Assembly: GCA_004194705.1 (NCBI GenBank)
Contig: SADC01001291.1
Location: forward strand, 1,510,800-1,574,799
DNA length: 64,000 bases
Source: Ditylenchus dipsaci
Lineage: Eukaryota > Nematoda > Chromadorea > Rhabditida > Anguinidae
Reading direction: 5' to 3'
Shown here: positions 20,741 to 31,533 of the stretch, piece by piece
How positions within the stretch are numbered: position 1 is the stretch's first letter
How the letters are laid out: each line of letters opens with the position of its first letter
Translations under genes and position numbers: made by a program
The notes under the pieces: generated by a model
Told to the model about the DNA's origin: nothing
Seen by the model: the letters and a program-made list of their open reading frames with translations, nothing else
Database searches by the model: none

Positions 20741-21130
20741 AACGCCAAAATGTCGATAATTTCACCGTCGTTCTGGAGGCTGCATAACAGATGGGAATCA
20801 GTAAGGGACCTTTCCACCCAGGCTTTTCATTTCTTGATGATGGCGTACAGACACCATTTTTCATACCCTAAGGTCTGCGTTCTTAGTGAATAAATGCAAA
20901 AAAGACAAAAAAGCAAAAGAAACCTGCCACAATGAGACCAAGAAGAAGGGACGGTGGCGTGCTTCTGCATCGGCATGACGAGTAAGAAGAAAATGACACG
21001 CAACCAATCTGAAATTTGCGAACCACTTTCTCGCAGTGCTCTCACCCACAAAGCCTCTCCGTAGACGTTGTTGATGGCGTTGACACGCATTTGACCACGG
21101 GATCGAACGAAGGTTCGAAGTTTCATCCAA
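20740..21130 (-). pseudogene. Degenerate mariner transposase relic
   Basis: On the minus strand an N-terminal helix-turn-helix signature is split across two frames: VNAINNVYGEA, then TARKWFANFRLV, as in Mos1-like transposases (VYGEG..S..T..WF..F). Downstream, YEKWCLYAIIKK followed by KAWVERS matches the block that normally reads DEKW..Y....K..W, with the catalytic Asp replaced by Tyr. Frameshifts and a stop show it is dead. No TIR pair was assigned. Confidence 0.6.
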
Positions 21131-21179
21131 AAGGTGAAATTAAGGTGTCCAGGTGGTGTTAGTCACGAGTAGTAACCCT

Positions 21180-21330
21180 GAACTTTACTAATCTTTTTAA
21201 AAATATTATACTGTTATAAGTAGTCAAGAAAAAAGTCTGCAACCTGCAGGATTCGAACCTGCGACCCCGGGAATTTCGAGGATGAATTTACCTGAGGTCC
21301 TCAGGCTGAGAATGTATTCATTGCAGAAAA
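21180..21330 (-). repeat. tRNA-like / SINE-like sequence with B-box GGTTCGAATCC
   Basis: On the minus strand GCAGG-TTCGAAT-CCTGC forms a 5-bp T-arm with a 7-nt loop. TCTGCAA and TTGCAGA about 85 nt apart could pair as a 7-bp acceptor stem. No convincing A-box or anticodon arm, so a working tRNA is unlikely. The sequence after the B-box (CTGCAG..TTTTTTC) resembles repeats at 27600-27720 and 55500-55605. Confidence 0.45.
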
Positions 21331-21408
21331 TATTAACCGTTATATGAATTTACCGAGAATAAAATGAATTCACCGACGATTTATGGATATATAAAAAAAT
21401 TTTGAATT

Positions 21409-21488
21409 GGGGCCCAAATGCGGGATGCCCAAATGCAGAGGCCCAAATGCGGGGCCCAAATGCGGAGGGGCCCAAACGCGTAGTAACC
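21409..21488 (-). repeat. One-sided GCCCAAATGCGG array (relative of the 2649-3237 MITE)
   Basis: Several GGGCCCAAATGCGG words ending in GCGTAGTAACC, equivalent to the right arm and terminus of the element at 2649-3237. The other arm is absent. Confidence 0.65.
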
Positions 21489-21489
21489 G

Positions 21490-22070
21490 TTGATGGAATT
21501 GGTGGCCTTTGCTCATTTTTGTGCTTGTTATGCTGAACATGAATCCAGCAGCTAATCATTCGCCGACTAGTGTTTTGAACTTTTAAGTAATGACCATACT
21601 TACTGGAAAAGAAGTTTTGGAGAATTTCCAGAAAAGATTTTGCTCGAGCAATATCCCAATCCTAGTGTAGGATAACACATTAGTTTAAACGAAAAAGCGC
21701 TACGAATTTATCGAACAACCTGATATCATAAAATCTCTTGTTGTCCTGAAGGGTAAATGTGATCTTCACAATTTTCGGGTTACCTATTGTGACGACTAAA
21801 TTAAAAAATTGTCGATGATGTCTAATATCTCCACATGCTCAAACAATCCCACACCCCATACTTTTAGGCATCTCTGGCTAGAAGAAATATATTGAACAGC
21901 TATTTATTGCATTTTCTTAATACCCACGAGCTCAGATTCTAATTTCACCACACTACAGTGTCAAAACACAACAACGAAAGCCAAGTCATACAAGAGGCCA
22001 GGAAAATAAAATACGCGAGGGAAAAGAAGTCACAGGTTGTGACTCACGTCATACGAAATTGCTTTCAATA
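21490..22070. other. No gene recognised upstream of the RPL31 poly(A) site
   Basis: AT-rich, without repeats or exons that I can support. Confidence 0.4.
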
Positions 22071-22074
22071 AGTT

Positions 22075-22080
22075 TTTATT
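22075..22080 (-). promoter_or_regulatory. Poly(A) signal AATAAA of RPL31
   Basis: AATAAA on the minus strand, 60 nt downstream of the RPL31 stop. Confidence 0.75.
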
Positions 22081-22139
22081 CGCGAAAATACAACAATTAA
22101 CAACAACGGACAATGAAAGTAAGATCTTGCTTTCTGGAA

Positions 22140-22641
22140 TCATTCCTCACTCTCGACGTTGACATTGGTCAGGCGCTTGAAGGAAGTGACCGGCACATGA
22201 GTGACCAAGGTGTAGAGCTTGTGCGGAGAGTCCTCATCATCATTGCGGCGACGCGATAGACGAACACGCACACGGAATGGCACATTTCTGAAAAAGAAAT
22301 GCATTAAGCAAGTCTGGACAATAAGTTAGCTAGTTACGCATGCAAAAACCTCCCACCTCACTCCCTTAGACCACAAAAACTGGTTGAGACGAGTGTCGAT
22401 TCGAACATCAGGAGTTGCCATCTGCTGCTCAGCGAACTTACGCACTTCTTTGATAGCCCTCGGAGCGCGGCGCTTGAACCCACTTAAAATATAAGAGATT
22501 AATCAGAGAAAAAATAACAGCCACTGCAACTTACATCCCATGAATGCGCTTGTGAACATTGATGGTGTATTCACGAGTGACCACCTTGTTCAGAGCGCTC
22601 TTCGATTTCTTTTCGACCTTCTTCTTAGGAGGACCAGCCAT
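22140..22641 (-). CDS. rpl31: 60S ribosomal protein L31 (eL31), three exons, intact
   Basis: Component of the large ribosomal subunit near the exit tunnel. Exons (minus) are 22535-22641, 22357-22482 and 22140-22287. They join in consistent phase to 381 nt, 126 residues, the usual length for the family. Diagnostic blocks are [56 protein letters not shown] and the C-terminal [10 protein letters not shown], whose ending resembles nematode L31. Introns are 69 and 52 nt, with donors GTGGGA/GTAAGT and acceptors TTTTTCAG/TTTTAAG. An AATAAA follows at 22075-22080. No disruptions, so this is the cleanest gene in the window and a useful reference for intron size and codon use. Confidence 0.96.
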
Positions 22642-22729
22642 TTAGCTTTAAAGCAGTCAAGAATATTCTAAAGTCTATTGTTAAAACCGAAAGAAAAGTA
22701 ATTAGCACACCGAAAATGAGAAGCATATA

Positions 22730-22867
22730 CCGTATTTTCTCTATTAACGTACCCGGGTTCATTATTTTTCAACCCCCGAAAAATCTTAAAATTGTCAATC
22801 AAAAATAGCCTTAACTCTAAAATCCTAGTCAAAAATAGGAGGGGGGTTCATTATTAGAGAAATACGG
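22730..22867. mobile_element. TA-flanked MITE, CCGTATTTTC family
   Basis: Ends CCGTATTTTCTCTATTAACG and its inverse, TA at 22728-22729 and 22868-22869. The inner word is ACGTACCC, where the 1960-2209 relative has AAGCGCCCC. Confidence 0.8.
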
Positions 22868-22875
22868 TACGCCCA

Positions 22876-22944
22876 CAGTCAAACTTCGATATAACGAACA
22901 CCTGACCTGGTCTCCAGGGTGTACGTTATATCGAAGTTTGTCTG
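22876..22944. mobile_element. 69-bp MITE (CAGTCAAACTTCGATATAACG TIR)
   Basis: A short hairpin, CAGTCAAACTTCGATATAAC ... GTTATATCGAAGTTTGTCTG, followed by TA on the right; the left flank is CA. It is essentially two TIRs with a 20-bp loop. Confidence 0.75.
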
Positions 22945-22955
22945 TAGTCATTTTG

Positions 22956-24063
22956 GTACACGGACGTTTCGCTCCCGAGACATTTCGCTCCCGGGACATT
23001 TCGCTCCCGAGACATTTCGCTCCCGGGACATTTCGCTCCCGGGACATTTCGCTCCCCGGGACATTTCGCTCCCCGGGACATTTCGCTCCCGATTCGAAAT
23101 AATGACCAAAATAGTGATTTTATTAGTCACAACACCCGTACCAGGGTAAGTACGTATTCTGAGAGGTCATCTGCCTCCAAATCCCGAAAACTTCAGCTTT
23201 TCAAATGAGATTGCAAAACATGGCTGCCTACTCACTAGTAGTAGTGATGAGGACGGGACCGGGATCGGAACCAGTCCTGGTCTCGGAAAATTTGGTCTAA
23301 AGTCCCGTCCCGATGTCCTGAAATCTCTTTGGAAAAGTTCCGGTCCAAGTGTTCGTTATATCGAGCGTTGGTTGTATCGAGCGTTCGCTTTATACAGCGT
23401 TTGTTTGACTAGTTTTTAAAGAAATCCAACCAAACCGAAAAAAATAGTTCTTTATATCGAGAGTTCGTTATATCGGGGTTTGTTATATCGAGCGTCAACT
23501 GTATATCTATATCTCTTGGTGGTAACTGTAACAGGTGAAAATTTCCTTGATATATTTCTTGATATACGAAGGGTCAGCCCTTATCCCGGACCATGTACCC
23601 CAAAGGGGCTTCCTATTGAATTAGGTTGCCTGCCGAAGGCAGGCAGGTAGAAAATCTAAAAAAGTCAAATTTTTGATGGAAAGTGGTTGGAAACAACGTT
23701 TTTATCGGTTTTAGCGTGTAAGAATTGCTTAGAAATGGTTAAAATCTATTTTTGAAAAAATTTCGATATGGGGAGGAACCGTATAAGTACCCTATTTTGC
23801 TATAATGCGACCAGTCCAGAAAAAAATAAAATTTAATAGGGTCATATAATGCCATTATACCCTTTTTGCTTCTATGAATTTTGTTCTTGTTACATTTTTT
23901 AACGAAACTGCGAATGAAAAAATTTCAGGGAGCGAAATGTCCCTGGGAGCGAATTGTCCCGGGAGCGAACTGTCCTGGGAGCGAAATGTCCCTGGGAGTG
24001 AAATGTCCCAGGAGCGAAATGTCCCGGGAGCGAAATGTCCCGGAGCGAAATGTCGCGGACCCA
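22956..24063. mobile_element. Element with CCCGGGAGCGAAATGT arrays, 9-bp TSD GTCATTTTG
   Basis: The left array (GTTTCGCTCCCGAGACATTT words, 22964-23093) and inverted right array (GGGAGCGAAATGTCCC words, 23927-24056) are bounded by identical 9-mers GTCATTTTG at 22947-22955 and 24064-24072. A 9-bp duplication fits MULE-type insertion better than hAT. The interior holds a hAT end remnant (about 23243), a fragment of a CAGTC MITE ending at 23501, and a 110-bp segment shared with 2868-2980. No transposase. Confidence 0.75.
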
Positions 24064-24714
24064 GTCATTTTGTCTTTTTTTAAGTTTGTAGCAATCTGCT
24101 TACGATAAATTTATTATTTGATCTTCTTGGCACCGAAGAGTCTATTTGATGTCTTAGGCTGCGATCAAATAAAATTCACCGAAAAATTAAGAAATGTATA
24201 CTGACAAAATAAAAATGAGACGAAAACACACAAAGATATATGCACAGAAAATAAGTTCGGTAAATACAAGTACAACATACAGAAATTGAATTCTGATAGG
24301 GCACACGAAATCGAAAAACAGGATGCCAACACTGTAAAATTGAGAGCGCAGTTTTAAACGTGCTTTCTGAAATTACAGTCAACATTCGATTTAACGACAC
24401 CCCGATTTAACGACGGACAATACTTTTTTCTCCGCCTAATTTACTTCTTTTTCCGCCTAAAACACTTTTTTCTCCGCCTAATTTTTTCTCCGCCTAATTT
24501 ACTTCTTTTTCCGCCTAAAACACTTTTTTCTCCGCCTAATTTTTTTTCCGCCTAAAACACTTTTTTCTCCGCCTAATTTACTTCTTTTTCCGCCTAATTT
24601 ACTCTTTTTTCCGCCTAATTTTGATTCTCGACACGGAATCAACCATTTAAAATTTTTTTTGTGTGAAATTCAGGAGTGGGCAAAGACCAGATGGCTGGAG
24701 ACCCACTCCGGAAT

Positions 24715-24955
24715 GGCCAAAAGACCAAAATTATTGGTTTTTTGGGGGTTTACTAAAGGGGGAGTAAACTTTTTGAGAAAAATCGATTGAGCAGATCAGA
24801 TTTCGGGTCCGATCGGCTTAATCGCTCAGAATTCCAGGTTTATGGTGGTTTCGAGTGGTTCAGGGTGGAGTTGTGGGAGATTAAGCCGATCGGACCCGAA
24901 ATCTGATCCGCTCAATCGATTTTTCTCAAAAAGTTTACTCCCCTTTATTTGGAAA
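24715..24955. repeat. Palindrome related to the centre of the 1-560 element
   Basis: AAATCGATTGAGCAGATCAG...CTGATCCGCTCAATCGATTT with TTTACTAAAGGGG-type outer sequence mirrors itself. It resembles 180-330 (GATCCGCC, GTGGTTTTGAGTGGTTCAGG), so both belong to one family. Confidence 0.65.
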
Positions 24956-25084
24956 ATGCGATTCCGGCTTGCCCAAGCCGAAATCTGCTTGGGCAAGCCG
25001 AAATTGTCTTGACGAAATTTTCTGTTTTTTTTTGCAAATGCACAAGTTTTATATACCAATGTGTAGCCAAGATTCTAAACGGCT

Positions 25085-25262
25085 AAGTTTTACTATACAC
25101 CCTTCACTCAAGTGTAGTATACACCCTTCAGTCAAATTAGCTTGGGGGACCAAGGCAACTTTTTTTAAAATAAAATAATTTTAAAAATTATGCCTTGGTC
25201 CCCAAGCTAATTTGACTGAAGGGTGTATACTACACTTGAGTGAAGGGTGTATACTACACTTG
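25085..25262. mobile_element. Palindromic MITE (TACACCCTTCACTCAAGTGT)
   Basis: ATACACCCTTCACTCAAGTG, CTTCAGTCAAATTAGCTTGG and GGACCAAGGC are repeated inverted about 25190-25262. No coding content. Confidence 0.75.
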
Positions 25263-25774
25263 ATCCTTCTAAACTTTCATTTGCGCTATTATAGAGACGA
25301 AAAATATTATTAAATAAGGGCTAAAATATAAAAAGTATCTAAAAAATTTCAAATATGCATAACGCCAAGCCGATAACCCTACTCTCGATTTAACGACACC
25401 TCTAGACTGATTTGGTTGGTTTAAATCTAAAATACACTAAATGAGACCCTCGATTTAACGGCACCCTGATTTAACGACACCCTCGATTTAACGACACCCA
25501 GAAATGACCCCAGTAATAGAAAATACCCTCGATTCAACGACACCCGACAGATTTTGCATTATGATTTTGCATTTTAAAGGGAGGGGGGGGGGAACTTTAT
25601 ACACTTCGTATCATATTTATAGACGCACCCATATTTTGTGATATTTTAGCGATTTTTGACTAAAAGTGAGAAATGTTTTAATATAACGAGATACATTTAG
25701 GCGAAAAAACATGTTCTGGCGCAAAAACCAAGTTAGAAAGCGCAAGAAAATAATTTGTAGTTGTAAACATTGAA

Positions 25775-27198
25775 ATCAGACGTATCATAAGTATAGACGC
25801 AGTTCGGTTTGTAATGCGCCGCTCGATGTTTTCATTTATTTTGAAGCAGATATCATCTTACTTCTGGTTCGACTGTGTCTCGGCTACAATTTGGTAGGTC
25901 AAACTTATTTTTTCGATCATTCTAAGAAAAGTTATGACCATCAACATGAAAACGTCGATTCCTAGTCAAAATAAATGAAAATCTAAAGAAAATGACTGTT
26001 TAGTCACATAAATAATAGCTTTTCTCAAAAAATGTCGATGAAAAGATAAAATCCATTGCATGATTCAAAAGCTCTTTGATTTCTCTACATAATGACACGT
26101 TGACTGTTGTTTTATAGAAATACAGGGCTGAGAAACGAACGGTTGAATTTCGACAAGACAAAACAGGCTAAAAATAAGGCAAAAAGAGGGTTTTTTTACT
26201 TTCTTAACTTCAACCGTCCGTTTCTCAGCCCTGTATTTTTATAAAACAACAGTCAACATGTCATTATGTAGAGAAATCAAAGAGCTTTTAAATCATGCAA
26301 TGAATTTTATCTTTTCATCGACATTTTTGAGAAAAGCAAAGAAAATTTTTTTAAAGTGTTTTTAAACACCCTATATCGACCCAAAATTGCCTCGGGAGTT
26401 CAAAAAAGAAATTATTTTTGAGTTCTCGTTAATAAAAAATTGAGTTTTGGACATTTTGAAATTTCGACCATTTGCCTGTTTTGGCATGTTTTGGTCACTA
26501 GAGCTGGGCAAAAATAGTCTCTAAATGCATTTTTGTTCAAGAGTCTTCTCGGAATTATGTCTAAGGTAAGTGAGTGCGCGCATCTGCGCACACCCACATA
26601 CCTTAGACTCAAATCACTCGAAAGTGACACTGGATGCATAAAAAATGTATGCATACCAGAGTTTTTTATGCGGTAGGCCCCTGTCAACAAAACTATGTTC
26701 AACATCTTCCTTTTCACACTAAATTGGCCCTTTTTTGGTCCTTTCCCACCCTAACATGGCCCTAAATCCTTCAAAAATGGTCGAAATAGGTATATTTGGG
26801 TGGTCCCAAAACTCAATTTTTTATTGACTAGAACACAAAAATAGTGCCTTTTTTGAGCTTCTGAGGCAATTTTAGGTCGATATAGGGTGTTTGGAAACAC
26901 TTTAAAAAAAATTTCATTTGGGGGGGGGGGTATACTCCGGTAGCGCCAGAAAAGCTATTATTTATGTGACTAAACAGTCATTTTCTTTAGATTTTCCTTT
27001 ATTTTGACTAGGAATTGACGCTTTCATGTTGATGGTCATAACTTTTCTTAGAATGATCAAAAAAACAAGTTTGACCTACCAAATTGTAGCCGAGACACAG
27101 TCGAACCAGAAGTAAGATGATATCTGCTTCAAAATAAATGAAAACATCGAGCGGCGCATTACAAACCGAACTGCGTCTATACTTATGATACGTCTGAT
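25775..27198. mobile_element. 1.4-kb long-arm palindromic element containing other palindromes
   Basis: About 250-bp arms (25775-26030 and 26950-27198) are inverted copies with few differences (AGACGTATCATAAGTATAGA, TTCGGTTTGTAATGCGCCGC, GTCATTTTCTTTAGATTTTC). Inside are a 320-bp hairpin (26021-26340, with core AGGGCTGAGAAACG) and a complete GC-hairpin family element (about 26340-26940). No transposase recognised. Confidence 0.75.
26340..26940. mobile_element. GC-hairpin palindromic element, copy 2
   Basis: Arms GTGTTTTTAAACACCCTATA and the inverse, TTTTTTATTGAC/AATAAAAAATTGAG, and a core GTCTAAGGTAAGTGAGTGCG/CGCACACCCACATACCTTAG. The right end has a run of ten G followed by TATACTCCGGTAGCGCC, the terminus shared with 37363 and 58966. 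Confidence 0.7.
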
Positions 27199-27199
27199 T

Positions 27200-27600
27200 T
27201 TATATCCGAGCAATCGATTGCAACCATTTCCAGCACTACTTTGCTGTCATCAACTGCTTCATTTTGCGATTTTTGGCAAATGACCACAAAAATTAAAGAA
27301 AACCAGCCAAAATGATGCGTACTAGGAACTGAGATTTTTTGCGATTTCAATTTACATTTTATTATACAACCATATGCTGAAAATGACGGCAAGAAGCAGG
27401 GCTACATTTTGAGTGTGAGGTTGCAAATGAGTATGTAAATTAAAATAGGGGAAAAACGTCAGTTCCAGGATACTACCGAAAAGTACTGGTATAGTCCTAT
27501 TGAGGATTTCATCAAATTGGATTTTTTTAAATTTCAGCCCTAACTTTATACCAACTTTTCATCTGTATGATAGCTCAAATGAAAGCCCAAACCTTGGCTA
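27200..27600. other. No gene recognised
   Basis: AT-rich sequence between the long palindrome and the SINE-like repeat. Confidence 0.4.
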
Positions 27601-27705
27601 CATTTTGACACTAAACTTGTAAATAAAAGGAGAAAAAAATAAGGTCTGCAGCCAGTGGTAGTCGAACCTGTGATCTAAGGCGATGCGTATATAAAGTTAC
27701 CCGAT
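27600..27705 (-). repeat. SINE-like tRNA-derived repeat copy
   Basis: On the minus strand it reads GCATCGCCTTAGATCACAGG, TTCGACTACCACTGGCTGCA, then a T-rich tail. The same order, AACTTTATAT..GCATCG..TAGATCACAG..TTCGAATACCACTGGCTGC, is found on the plus strand at 55500-55605. Confidence 0.55.
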
Positions 27706-27825
27706 TTGTGGCGCGACAAAAACGTCTTATTTATTACTTTTCTTATCAATCTTTGGTATTTATTTGTGTTCCTTGCTACTAGTTTCTTAGTACATTGTTG
27801 ATGTTATTATTTACAGCTGTAATAA

Positions 27826-28538
27826 ATGTCAAGTGATTCAGAAAACGATAGAGTAAGCTATCTGGCCAGATATCCAATCGATCAGGAAGAAGTAAGCAGA
27901 ACAGGCAGGCGCATAATCTGGGCCAATGAATTTTCTTACACTTATAAATCGGTTAGTTATTGTTTATAGTTTATGCAAATATTTAGTCTTTCGTTTTTAG
28001 ACCAGTACAATAATCGAAGGGCTGCAATATTTTTGCTGCAATCGCCAGAGAGTCATCGCAAATGGGCAGAAGAAAGATTGCAAGGGAAAAGGATTTGTTC
28101 GCATTTTGGACAACCACTTCTATGTGACAAAAGACCATTTCCACATCAGCAAGGAGCTTGAATTTGAGGTTTGATAATTCGTTGTTTTGTTAATGTCCTG
28201 TTCTTCTCAAATTCATTGCTGTTTCAGAAGAAACAGCGACTAGCTAGAGGTATGAAGATTGTTGAAGCATCGCCTACAACGAAAACAAAATCTGCTTTAC
28301 GCGTGGTCAAAAGAGGGGCTGGAAGGGATCTACTTGCAGTATTGCCAAAGGACTCTAGCAAGTGCATGGTCTGGTCAGAGCTTGGAATGAGAGAAGAAGG
28401 TTCGAAACAGAAGAGCCCTTTTACGAAGATGTGATCGACTTCCTCAAATCGATTCAAGGTGCGCTTTTCTTCGCAAACGGCCAAAATCCAGACGTGGATG
28501 AATGGAGTGACGATGAAGAGCAGGAAGACGAAGAATAA
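27826..28538 (+). pseudogene. Truncated MULE protein: FLYWCH finger retained, catalytic core deleted
   Basis: Exon 1 (27826-27951, 42 codons) starts MSSDSENDRVSYLARYPIDQ and is followed by a 49-nt intron. Exon 2 (28001-28168, 56 codons, exactly the length of its counterpart at 11448-11615) carries the Cys/His finger (YFCCN, DCKGKGFVR, YVTKDHFH). Exon 3 starts at 28228 (KKQRLARG) and runs to about 28355, where sequence jumps to the C-terminal region of the full copy (VHGLVRAWNERR equivalent). The jump shifts the frame to a TGA at 28432-28434; the other frame continues to the acidic tail WSDDEEQEDEE and TAA at 28536-28538. The product would bind DNA but lack catalytic residues, so it could act as a competitor; that is inference. 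Confidence 0.8.
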
Positions 28539-28711
28539 TTTAATTCATGTTATTTTCAAAATTTTTGGTCGTTATTATTTTCAAATGGTTAGGTAAATAA
28601 GGTTGATAAAGCGGAAATGAGTGTTTTTGATTCATTTATGCTGATTATGACCGAAAAGGCCGAGTTGGTGACTACGTTCAAGTCGAACATGAAGAATTAT
28701 AAAACTAGCAA

Positions 28712-28930
28712 AGTCGGTTTTGTCGCACGACAAATCCGGAAAAAAGTCGGTTTTGTCGCACGACAAATCCGGAAAAAAGTCGGTTTTGTCGCGCGACAAA
28801 TCCGGAAAAAAGTCGGTTTTGTCGCGCGACAAATCCGGATGTAGTCGTTTTTGTCGTCCGACAAATACTTTTAAAATCCGGTTTTGTCGCGCGACAGATA
28901 CTTTTAAAATCCGGTTTTGTCCGGTTGCCG
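28712..28930. repeat. GTCGCGCGAC palindrome array of the deleted MULE
   Basis: Six palindromes (two GTCGCACGAC, three GTCGCGCGAC, one GTCGTCCGAC) in roughly 32-35 bp units with AAATCCGGAAAAAAGTCGG spacers. It lies at the same end of the element as 9401-9650. Confidence 0.8.
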
Positions 28931-28934
28931 TTTG

Positions 28935-29035
28935 AACGAAACCCAACTTGTATAGATCCCAATTCGTATAGCCCAACTCGTATAGGTCTAACTCGTATAA
29001 CCCAACTGGTATAGCCCAACTCGTATAGGTATTAA
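28935..29035. repeat. CCAACTCGTATAG tandem repeat
   Basis: About seven degenerate copies of CCAACTCGTATAG directly beyond the MULE end. A similar word, CCAACTCGTTACA, is repeated at 50270-50380. Confidence 0.6.
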
Positions 29036-29124
29036 TTTTTACAGATCCCGACTCAAAGAAGAGTTCAAGTCCACCTAGACGCAAACGTTTTATTTGGTCA
29101 GCTAAAACTTTGTTAGCGGAACTA

Positions 29125-29395
29125 CCGTATTTTCTCTATTAATCTCACACGGCGATGATTTTTCAGCCCATAGAAAATTGCGAACTGGTAAATTGAAAAT
29201 AGCCTTAACTCCAAAATGCTATTTAGAAACATGAGAATTTACTGATTGTATGTTCCGACTACAATCAAACCTCGATAGAATTACCCAGGTTTTATCCGGT
29301 TTCTAGGGTTCAATGACCCTTGATACAGTGTGACCCTCGATAAAGTGTATTTTCTTCCGGTTCGTAGGCGTTACATTATATCAAAGTTTGACTCC
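29125..29395. repeat. CCGTATTTTC MITE left end and decayed CAATCAAACCTCGATAG MITE
   Basis: TACCGTATTTTCTCTATTAA at 29123 is a left end without a found partner. From 29266, CAATCAAACCTCGATAGAAT and the inverse ATATCAAAGTTTGACT near 29390 form a decayed CAGTC-type pair. Confidence 0.5.
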
Positions 29396-29519
29396 AACAG
29401 CTCCATAAGAGAATTTGTGATTGCCTAACCCACATACTACAGCCAAAAACAAATACCTCTATTTTTTAAATTGCAAGCAAACAAATTAAACAAAAACGAG
29501 AATGAACCGGAAACAAATT

Positions 29520-30480
29520 AAGGAGACATACTTAGTATAGAATCTACCGCATTTCTTTCTTTTTCTGAGGTACTAAACTCATCTTGCTCTTCGCGACTCT
29601 CTTGGTTGCCAGTCGGATCCTCATTGTAGCCTATCATGTATCCAATCTTTTTCAAGAAATTGCAAAGTTTGTCCCTAAAGCTGTCATCATTGATCTGGTT
29701 TTGCAGAACTGGCTTGAATTCATCTTGAGCAGCGGATATTTGTATTGACCTTTGACAAGATGCCACAGACTGTTTTCGAGGAGGCTGTCGACCATCGGCG
29801 ACATCGCTTGCATTCTGCTCTTCTGCGTGACTTAGCTAAAATGGGAAAGTAGATATTAAGACCAACAAATAAAATAAAACAACTTCTTTGAAACGAACGA
29901 TCCATTCCCCTAAAAGAGACTTGACCCGAAAATGGTTTCGGAGCTTCCCATGGTAAGATTCAGCAGTATTTGTCGTTATCTGACCTTCTACTTCATAGTG
30001 GGAGAAGAAATTGCCAAGCACGAGCCATGTATCCCTTAAAAACTAACTTATTTCTTGCTATTAAGATTTTAAGAACCTGTAGTAGTCGATTAGCTCATTC
30101 AGTTTTCTAGGCAATTCCGTCAGCAAATTGAACTTCTCTTGGATTCGCAGACGAAGAATATTTAGTGAGTAGCTGCACACTTCGGGATGCACCAACTACA
30201 AGGTTCCAAGCATTCTCACGATATCACGCACTTCTTTCTGATCACGATAGCTAAGCCTTTAAGCTGAACCTAAAGTTTCCCATCATAAGCACTTATAAGT
30301 GTGATCAAATATTACTTACCTGCTTAGTATGAAAGCAGCACATCTTGATCACAACATCGGGGAACTGTCGCTGGGAGCTTCCGTGAGCGTCAGCCTCATG
30401 GTCGAAATGAAAAAATAACATACGTTTCCGCCACATCTTTCGATAAGTTTTTCCATGCTTCTTTTTCAACAGAGCGGTAA
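29520..30480 (-). pseudogene. Second MULE-like transposase fragment
   Basis: On the minus strand the exon ending at the GTAAGT donor (exon end about 30320) reads HFDHEADAHGSSQRQFPDVV followed by IKMCCFHTKQ, the MULE block containing the acidic catalytic residue and C..FH. About 300 bp further on, ITTNTAESYHGKLRNHFRVK matches the usual MULE C-terminal NNAVE.W motif. Intervening phases were not resolved and N-terminal parts are missing. It differs clearly in sequence from the 9837-11615 family, so it is an independent lineage. Confidence 0.6.
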
Positions 30481-30699
30481 ATAGGGGCACTGAGTGAACT
30501 TGCGAATGTCTTCCCGGGAATGGAATCTCAGAAATTTTAGAAATCCCAAGCCCAAACCCCAAAGTTTCAGAGTCCCAAATCCCAAATCCCACCGGTTCAC
30601 ATTCCAAAAATCCCAAAATTATCCCAAAATCACAAAAATGCGTTTAAATTTATTTAGTCTCAAAACTCAAAGAAAATTTCCTTCAACATGACTTCTGTG

Positions 30700-31533
30700 G
30701 GTTATGGTTATATATTTCGCCGCATATATTCCTCCACATATATTCCGCCAACATATATTCCGCCATGTGCATTTAGCAGCAGTTTGAATTCGTGCAACCC
30801 CAAAAAAATTTTTTTGGAAAATTTTGCAGTTTTTGCCATGCATGATTTGCAGCAGTGTTTCAAAATTCATGGGCGTAGAGTCATGGCCATAGCTATGAGT
30901 GACATAGTGAAAGGCAGAGTATAACCTTAGGCATAATTTTCAGTTTTGTCGAGAAATTTTAGGGTAGGAACAGTGGTCTGTTTTTGATTTTGACTGTTTT
31001 TTTAGGCCATCCGGGTAGATAACTACTTAACCGAGGGATACCTACACAAGGTTTTTTGCTCCGGATGGGGGAAATCTCAATTTTGTTACTAACAAACCCG
31101 ACTCCCTATACAACTTCAAGATCCAAGGGTCAGTTATTAATTTTTATTAAATTTTAACTTTTCAGACCATCAAGGTGGATATCCACCCGACCAGGAGGTG
31201 CTTGGTCCAGTTATTGGGGTTGAGGTGGGTAAAATTACAATTTTGGTTGAATCTGGTTTGAACTTATGCAAAACCTGGCATGAATTTATCAACACCGTAG
31301 AAACTGAGGTAGTCCTCCCTTCTTCATGTGGATATCCAGCTAGACGGTTTGAGTACACTGTGAAAATTTGGCGACAGAAAACTGCTTTTCGATCTTCACT
31401 AATGAACTCAGGGCATCGTTTTAGGCAAAATAGGCGGTTAAGATGCGCGCACACATATACCTGAGACATAAATCATGCATGTGGCGGAATATATGTTGGC
31501 GGAATATATGTGGCGGAATATATAACCATAATC
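30700..31533. mobile_element. hAT-type non-autonomous element, TSD CTTCTGTG, GGCGGAATATATG arrays
   Basis: Ends GGTTATGGTTATATATTTCG and the inverse GGAATATATAACCATAATC are flanked by exact CTTCTGTG at 30692-30699 and 31534-31541. Short arrays of ATATATTCCGCCAAC and GGCGGAATATATGT sit at each end. A fragment of the GC-hairpin family lies inside (about 31440-31480). No transposase. Confidence 0.85.

Larger units (their letters stand above)
24376..25555. repeat. CAGTCAACATTCGATTTAACG end with TCCGCCTAA array, and TTTAACGACACCC copies
   Basis: A MITE-like end starts at 24376. It is followed by a tandem array of CTTTTTCCGCCTAAAACACT and CTCCGCCTAATTTACTTC words (24430-24620). CTCGATTTAACGACACCC recurs four or five times at 25380-25550 in the same orientation as the left end. 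A complete inverted partner was not found. Confidence 0.5.
27707..28930 (+). mobile_element. Internally deleted FLYWCH-MULE derivative with 3-prime palindrome array
   Basis: Begins near GTGGCGCGACAAAAACG (27707), a single degenerate palindrome, and ends with GGTTTTGTCCGGTTGCC at 28930. The 3-prime array (28712-28915) has six GTCGCGCGAC-type palindromes. Coding content equals the N-terminal and extreme C-terminal exons of the 9837-11615 transposase, joined directly. Confidence 0.8.

Noticed and set aside
21239..21325. Functional tRNA on the minus strand
   Set aside because: The T-arm and a possible acceptor stem are present, but no convincing A-box/D-arm or anticodon arm of normal length; better explained as a SINE-like derivative.
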